This document shows, one piece after another, positions 5,722 to 8,656 of a stretch of 8,656 nt of DNA. Each line of letters begins with the position of its first letter. Position 1 is the stretch's first letter. The translations under genes were made by a program, and so were the position numbers. The notes beneath the pieces were generated by a model. It saw only the letters and a list, made by a program, of their open reading frames with translations, ran no database searches and was not told the DNA's origin. The stretch spans positions 1 through 8,656 of the forward strand of contig CAJZGD010000106.1 of assembly GCA_915275065.1 (NCBI GenBank), written 5' to 3'. The DNA is from an uncultured Corynebacterium sp. Lineage in GTDB: Bacteria > Actinomycetota > Actinomycetes > Mycobacteriales > Mycobacteriaceae.

Positions 5722-5771
5722 GATATGTCCTTGTCCGAATAGGTACGTTCATAATTCGACATACACGTTAC

Positions 5772-5790
5772 CGCTTGACGACGCCCAAAG
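5772..5790 (-). repeat. Right arm of 19-bp inverted repeat bracketing the antiporter
   Basis: CGCTTGACGACGCCCAAAG is the exact reverse complement of 3970-3988. It lies 50 bases upstream of the antiporter GTG start and 23 bases from the TetR operator, so the antiporter's leader lies inside the repeat pair. No direct repeat was found just outside the arms. Confidence 0.85.
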
Positions 5791-5813
5791 GTGAGGCACG
5801 CCACCAACCCAAG

Positions 5814-5843
5814 CTGTACAGATGTACATGTACTTATGTACAG
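5814..5843. promoter_or_regulatory. TetR-type operator, 30-bp near-palindrome
   Basis: Bases 5814-5843 form a palindrome centred between 5828 and 5829, with 13 of 15 base pairs symmetric; the exceptions are 5821/5836 and 5823/5834. The central core is GTACATGTAC, and TGTACA occurs at 5815, 5823 and 5837, allowing two overlapping half-site pairs. Its length and position, directly in front of a TetR gene, make it the probable autoregulatory operator. Long operators bound by a pair of dimers are known for QacR. Confidence 0.8.
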
Positions 5844-5851
5844 TAGTGGGC
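5815..5851 (+). promoter_or_regulatory. Candidate leaderless promoter of the TetR-exporter operon
   Basis: TGTACA at 5815-5820 matches four of six bases of TTGACA. After 18 bases comes TACAGT (5839-5844), a TANNNT -10 hexamer. Seven bases further on, A5852 is the first base of the ATG, so transcription and translation could start at the same base. Leaderless mRNAs are common in actinobacteria. The operator palindrome spans both hexamers, so bound repressor would block RNA polymerase. Inferred by eye. Confidence 0.55.
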
Positions 5852-6427
5852 ATGGCGGCAAAACCAACACCAAAAACCCCGCGCGACCCAGAAGGGCGCA
5901 AACGCGCCATCGTCCAGGCCGCGGCGGAACTCATCATGGAACTGGGCATATCCAATATCACCCACCGCAAAATCGCCGAACGTGCTGGGGTGCCGCTCGG
6001 ATCCACGACACAGTACTTCGCAACCCTCGATGATCTCCGGCACGCTGCAATCGCCTTCCTCTCCGAAGATGACGCGCGCAACATTGAACTATTACGTGCC
6101 GAACTGGCGACCGCAACCAATATTCCGCGTGCCCTGGCGCACCGATTGGCGCAGTATCTCAGTGACCCATTCCAGGTCCGGTTAGAAACCCTGTTCTATC
6201 TTGCCCATGCCGAACATCCCCAACTGAAACAACTCACCATCCAATGGCACGACCAACTCATGGATGTCCTCACGGGCTATATGAGCAGGCGGGCCGCCCG
6301 TGCCATCATCGCATACGGCAATGGGCTGCTCGTGCAGGTGTCCGAAGACGGTATTCCCATCGACGAAACCGAATTAGCCCACGTGTTTGAACTGCTCATG
6401 ACGTTGACGGATCATCAGGAAAACTAG
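5852..6427 (+). CDS. TetR-family transcriptional regulator of the downstream efflux gene
   Basis: This encodes 191 residues from ATG 5852, near the 188 of QacR. In-frame ATGs at 5822 and 5828 lie inside the operator palindrome and would add residues unlike a TetR N-terminus, so 5852 is preferred. A basic tail (1-18) is followed by the N-terminal DNA-binding domain: helix 1 at about 19-32 (AIVQAAAELIMELG), then the helix-turn-helix at about 38-57 with ITHRKIAERAGV and the typical STTQYFA recognition end. Residues 65-191 are the helical ligand-binding and dimerisation domain, which varies by family. The exporter gene begins one base after the stop codon, so the two are almost certainly cotranscribed. 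The likely role is repression of its own operon, relieved by a cationic or lipophilic compound that the exporter removes. The inducer is unknown. Confidence 0.92.
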   Translation: MAAKPTPKTPRDPEGRKRAIVQAAAELIMELGISNITHRKIAERAGVPLGSTTQYFATLDDLRHAAIAFLSEDDARNIELLRAELATATNIPRALAHRLAQYLSDPFQVRLETLFYLAHAEHPQLKQLTIQWHDQLMDVLTGYMSRRAARAIIAYGNGLLVQVSEDGIPIDETELAHVFELLMTLTDHQEN

Positions 6428-6428
6428 C

Positions 6429-7952
6429 ATGCCTCCAACCGAAAAAACTGCTGAAACCATGACCAAGCGACAACGCTGGGCCGCCCTGGCGCTGCTCTCT
6501 GCGGGGCTGGTGATGATCACCATCGACATGACCATTCTGTTCATCGCCCTGCCGAAACTCACCGCGGAACTGCGCTCCACCACCACGGAACAACTATGGA
6601 TCGTCGACATATACCCCCTGATCCTGGCGGGCCTGCTCATTCCCATGAGCGCGGTTGCCGACCGGATTGGGCGTCGTAAAGCACTTCTTATCGGCTTCAC
6701 GCTGTTTGGTCTGGTGTCACTGCTCGTGCTGTTTGCCACCAGCTCCGCCATGGTAATTGGATTGCGCGCAATGCTCGGTGTGGCGGGTGCGCTCATCATG
6801 CCCACCACACTATCCATGGTCCGCAGCATTTTCACCGACCCCATGGAACGCACCCGGGCGCTCGCAGTCTGGTCCATGTTTGCCGAGGTTGGGGCCATTA
6901 TCGGCCCGCTCGTCGGCGGCACGCTTTTAGAATTCTTCAGCTGGCACGCGGCCTTCCTCATCAACGTGCCCGTGGCCGTCGCGGTAGTCGTTCTGGGCCT
7001 GATACTCCTGCCCGAAGCCCGAGACCCCAACCCGCCCCGCTGGGATTTTCTCGCCGTCGCCTACTCCATCGCCGGCATGGTCGCCATCGTGTGGGGCATC
7101 AAAACTGCCACAAAACACAACTGGGTCGACCTCACCGCCTGGGGCGTGCTTCTCGCCGGCATGCTGCTTATCGCCCTATTCGTGGTTCGGTGCCTGCGCA
7201 GCAGCGAACCGCTTATCGACGTTCGCCTTTTCACCAGCAAACCCTTTACCGCTGGAATCATTGTTGCCCTCACTACCAGCCTGGCCATGGGCGGCATCAT
7301 GCTCCTGCTCGCCCAATGGCTGCAAATCATTGCGGGCTACACACCGCTTCTGGCAGGTGCCGCACTCATGCCCATGATCCTGGGATCACTCGTCTCCTCG
7401 TTGTTGGCTCCCGAAGCCGCCCGGTGTATCGGCGCCCGTAACGTTGTGGGGTTGGCGCTTGTCATCGCCGGCGGTGGCATGCTGCTGCTCGGCGCCATGG
7501 GAAACCTCACATCCTATTGGCAGCTGATCACGCCTATGCTCATGGTGGGCGTTGGGCTGGGCTCCCTGGTGATCGCCTCCGCTATCATCATGGGCAGCAC
7601 CCCGGTAGCGAAGGCAGGAAACGCCGCAGCATTGGAGGAATGCACCTATGAGCTGGGCGATGTGCTCGGCATTGCGATCATCGGCAGTGTCGCGGCGGCG
7701 AGCTACCGGGCCAACCTGCCGGTGGGCGGTTTAGGGAAGCCGCTTGCCGATGCCGCCCAGGAGTCCCTGGTGGGCGCCCTATCGGTGGCCCGGGACCTCT
7801 CCCTCCCCGACCTGGCGGCCCAGGCAGTCACCGCCTTCAACACCGGGATCGTCCAGGCATCACTTGCAGGCGGGGTTATCATCCTGCTGGCTGCGGTGGT
7901 CGTCTTCATGATGGTTCCCAAAGACTTCGACATTGCGGCGACGGAGCACTAG
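6429..7952 (+). CDS. QacA/SmvA-like MFS multidrug exporter (DHA2, 14 helices)
   Basis: This encodes 507 residues from ATG 6429 with AGGAAA at 6417-6422. It belongs to the major facilitator superfamily, DHA2 drug:H+ antiporters with 14 predicted helices, acting in the plasma membrane. Similarity recalled to S. aureus QacA is strong along the length: IDMTILFIALP in helix 1 with Asp33 (QacA Asp34), QLWIVDIYPL, ADRIGRRKALL as the helix 2-3 motif A, GALIMPTTLSM, IGPLVGG as motif C, FSWHAAFLINVP, and KAGNAAALEECTYELGDVLG late in the protein. Substrates are probably quaternary ammonium compounds and dyes, by family. At the position of QacA Asp323, which favours divalent cations, this protein has Ser320 in MILGSLV, so QacB-like preference for monovalent cations is possible. 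It forms an operon with the TetR gene. The 87 bases after the stop hold no clear terminator. Confidence 0.93.
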   Translation: MPPTEKTAETMTKRQRWAALALLSAGLVMITIDMTILFIALPKLTAELRSTTTEQLWIVDIYPLILAGLLIPMSAVADRIGRRKALLIGFTLFGLVSLLVLFATSSAMVIGLRAMLGVAGALIMPTTLSMVRSIFTDPMERTRALAVWSMFAEVGAIIGPLVGGTLLEFFSWHAAFLINVPVAVAVVVLGLILLPEARDPNPPRWDFLAVAYSIAGMVAIVWGIKTATKHNWVDLTAWGVLLAGMLLIALFVVRCLRSSEPLIDVRLFTSKPFTAGIIVALTTSLAMGGIMLLLAQWLQIIAGYTPLLAGAALMPMILGSLVSSLLAPEAARCIGARNVVGLALVIAGGGMLLLGAMGNLTSYWQLITPMLMVGVGLGSLVIASAIIMGSTPVAKAGNAAALEECTYELGDVLGIAIIGSVAAASYRANLPVGGLGKPLADAAQESLVGALSVARDLSLPDLAAQAVTAFNTGIVQASLAGGVIILLAAVVVFMMVPKDFDIAATEH

Positions 7953-8039
7953 CAGGCAACCGTTCTCGGGGGAACCACTAGTAGGGATTCCAGTGGGGGA
8001 GTGGGGCCTGGAGATGGAGGGAACATCCCGCAACCATCG

Positions 8040-8656
8040 TCACAGCCACCCGGCTGCTTCCAACCATTTTCGGTAATGCTTCTGGCTTTGCCGATCCCGA
8101 ATCTGAGCCGTGGCAAGCACCATGGCCAGCGGGGCCTTCAGGAACGGTCGTTTCCCCTTACTCAACCGGTGTAGCTGATGCTGCACCTGCACCAAACTCG
8201 CATACGAATTAATAGCCTTATCCTTAAACCGGGGTGCGGGCATTGTTGGTGCCGCGGCCTCCCGAACCCGCCACGTGTTCGGCAACCCCGGGTCCAGGGA
8301 CAACGCCGTGCCCATGCCCACCATATCCACCTCGGTCGCCAACACCCGCTCCGCGGTGGCGCGCCGGGTGATCCCACCGGTCACCATGATCGGCATGGGG
8401 GCAACCTTAGCGATCTGCTCCGCGAACGTGAGGAAGTACGCCTCCCGATCCAGGGTTCGCTGATTCTTGGCGACCCCCTGCATGGCGGGGCTTTCGTAGG
8501 TGCCACCCGACACCTCCACAAGATCTACGCCCAGGTCACCCAGCATGCGGACCACCGCCGTGGCGTCGTCAACATCAAAACCGCCGCGCTGAAAATCCGC
8601 CGAATTCAGCTTCACCGCCACCGCGGCACTATCCGGCACGGCAGCCCGAATTCGGG
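8040..8656 (-). CDS. Old Yellow Enzyme-family NADH:flavin oxidoreductase, C-terminal part
   Basis: Read leftward, the frame is open at the right edge and ends at TGA (8040-8042), giving the last 204 complete codons; the apparent GTG start at 8637-8639 is internal. The visible part covers the second half of an FMN-binding TIM barrel. VAVKLNSADFQRGGF is the strand with the substrate-side lysine region, EVSGGTYE follows, then VTGGITRRATAERVLA carries the FMN-phosphate-binding glycines, and DMVGMGTALSLDPGLPN matches the usual terminal barrel motif. A helical tail of about 80 residues follows, as in longer bacterial members. Such enzymes reduce alkenes of unsaturated carbonyl compounds or similar substrates with NAD(P)H; the substrate is unknown. 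The N-terminal half, including the Tyr and His active-site residues, lies outside. It converges on the exporter gene, 87 bases away. Confidence 0.9.
   Translation of the reverse strand, partial: RIRAAVPDSAAVAVKLNSADFQRGGFDVDDATAVVRMLGDLGVDLVEVSGGTYESPAMQGVAKNQRTLDREAYFLTFAEQIAKVAPMPIMVTGGITRRATAERVLATEVDMVGMGTALSLDPGLPNTWRVREAAAPTMPAPRFKDKAINSYASLVQVQHQLHRLSKGKRPFLKAPLAMVLATAQIRDRQSQKHYRKWLEAAGWL

Noticed and set aside
5234..5794. A 186-codon forward frame
   Set aside because: It is antisense to the conserved transport core of the antiporter, with low-complexity Ser/Ala/Arg composition typical of a shadow frame.
5822..5851. Upstream ATG starts for the TetR gene (5822, 5828)
   Set aside because: They fall inside the operator palindrome and between the promoter hexamers, so they would not be on a transcript starting near 5852.
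6374..7030. A 218-codon reverse frame
   Set aside because: It is antisense to the QacA-like exporter and rich in Ser, Arg and Met, as expected from the complement of membrane-protein codons.
7953..8039. A terminator between the exporter and the oxidoreductase
   Set aside because: Only 4-5 bp stems (for example CCACT 7975-7979 with AGTGG 7992-7996) and no T-run on either strand were found.

Overview
The window looks like a chromosomal segment of a Corynebacterium-type actinomycete. The signs are moderately high GC in the housekeeping genes, the tail of an alpha-specific phosphoglucomutase, a MauE/DoxX-like membrane protein next to an anchored DsbA-like thioredoxin-fold protein, a tRNA gene without an encoded CCA, and a TetR gene whose promoter fits leaderless transcription. 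The genus is an inference from gene style; no database was searched.

Layout from left to right. Bases 1-1831 are a forward-strand conserved block: the end of pgm, a strong stem-loop, a four-helix membrane protein with a Cys-Gly-Cys motif, a second long hairpin, and a membrane-anchored DsbA-like protein with a CHYC active site. The last two probably share a role in extracytoplasmic thiol-disulfide chemistry. A tRNA-Ala(GGC) gene with its own terminator follows (1906-2024).

Bases 2025-3900 form an AT-richer accessory stretch directly behind the tRNA. It holds two tandem paralogous genes for acidic, probably soluble proteins of about 207 residues that I do not recognise. Each gene is preceded by a noncoding element bounded by inverted repeats carrying the same TTATTCAG core, so the core occurs four times in alternating orientation. 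This is the most novel-looking part of the window.

On the reverse strand lies a CPA1-type Na+/H+ antiporter (4003-5721), bracketed by a perfect 19-bp inverted repeat (3970-3988 and 5772-5790). Next comes a forward TetR-MFS module. A 30-bp near-palindrome overlaps a putative leaderless promoter, followed by a TetR regulator and, one base after its stop codon, a 14-helix QacA/SmvA-like drug exporter. The natural reading is autorepression of a two-gene efflux operon relieved by an exported ligand. The window ends inside a reverse-strand Old Yellow Enzyme-family oxidoreductase.
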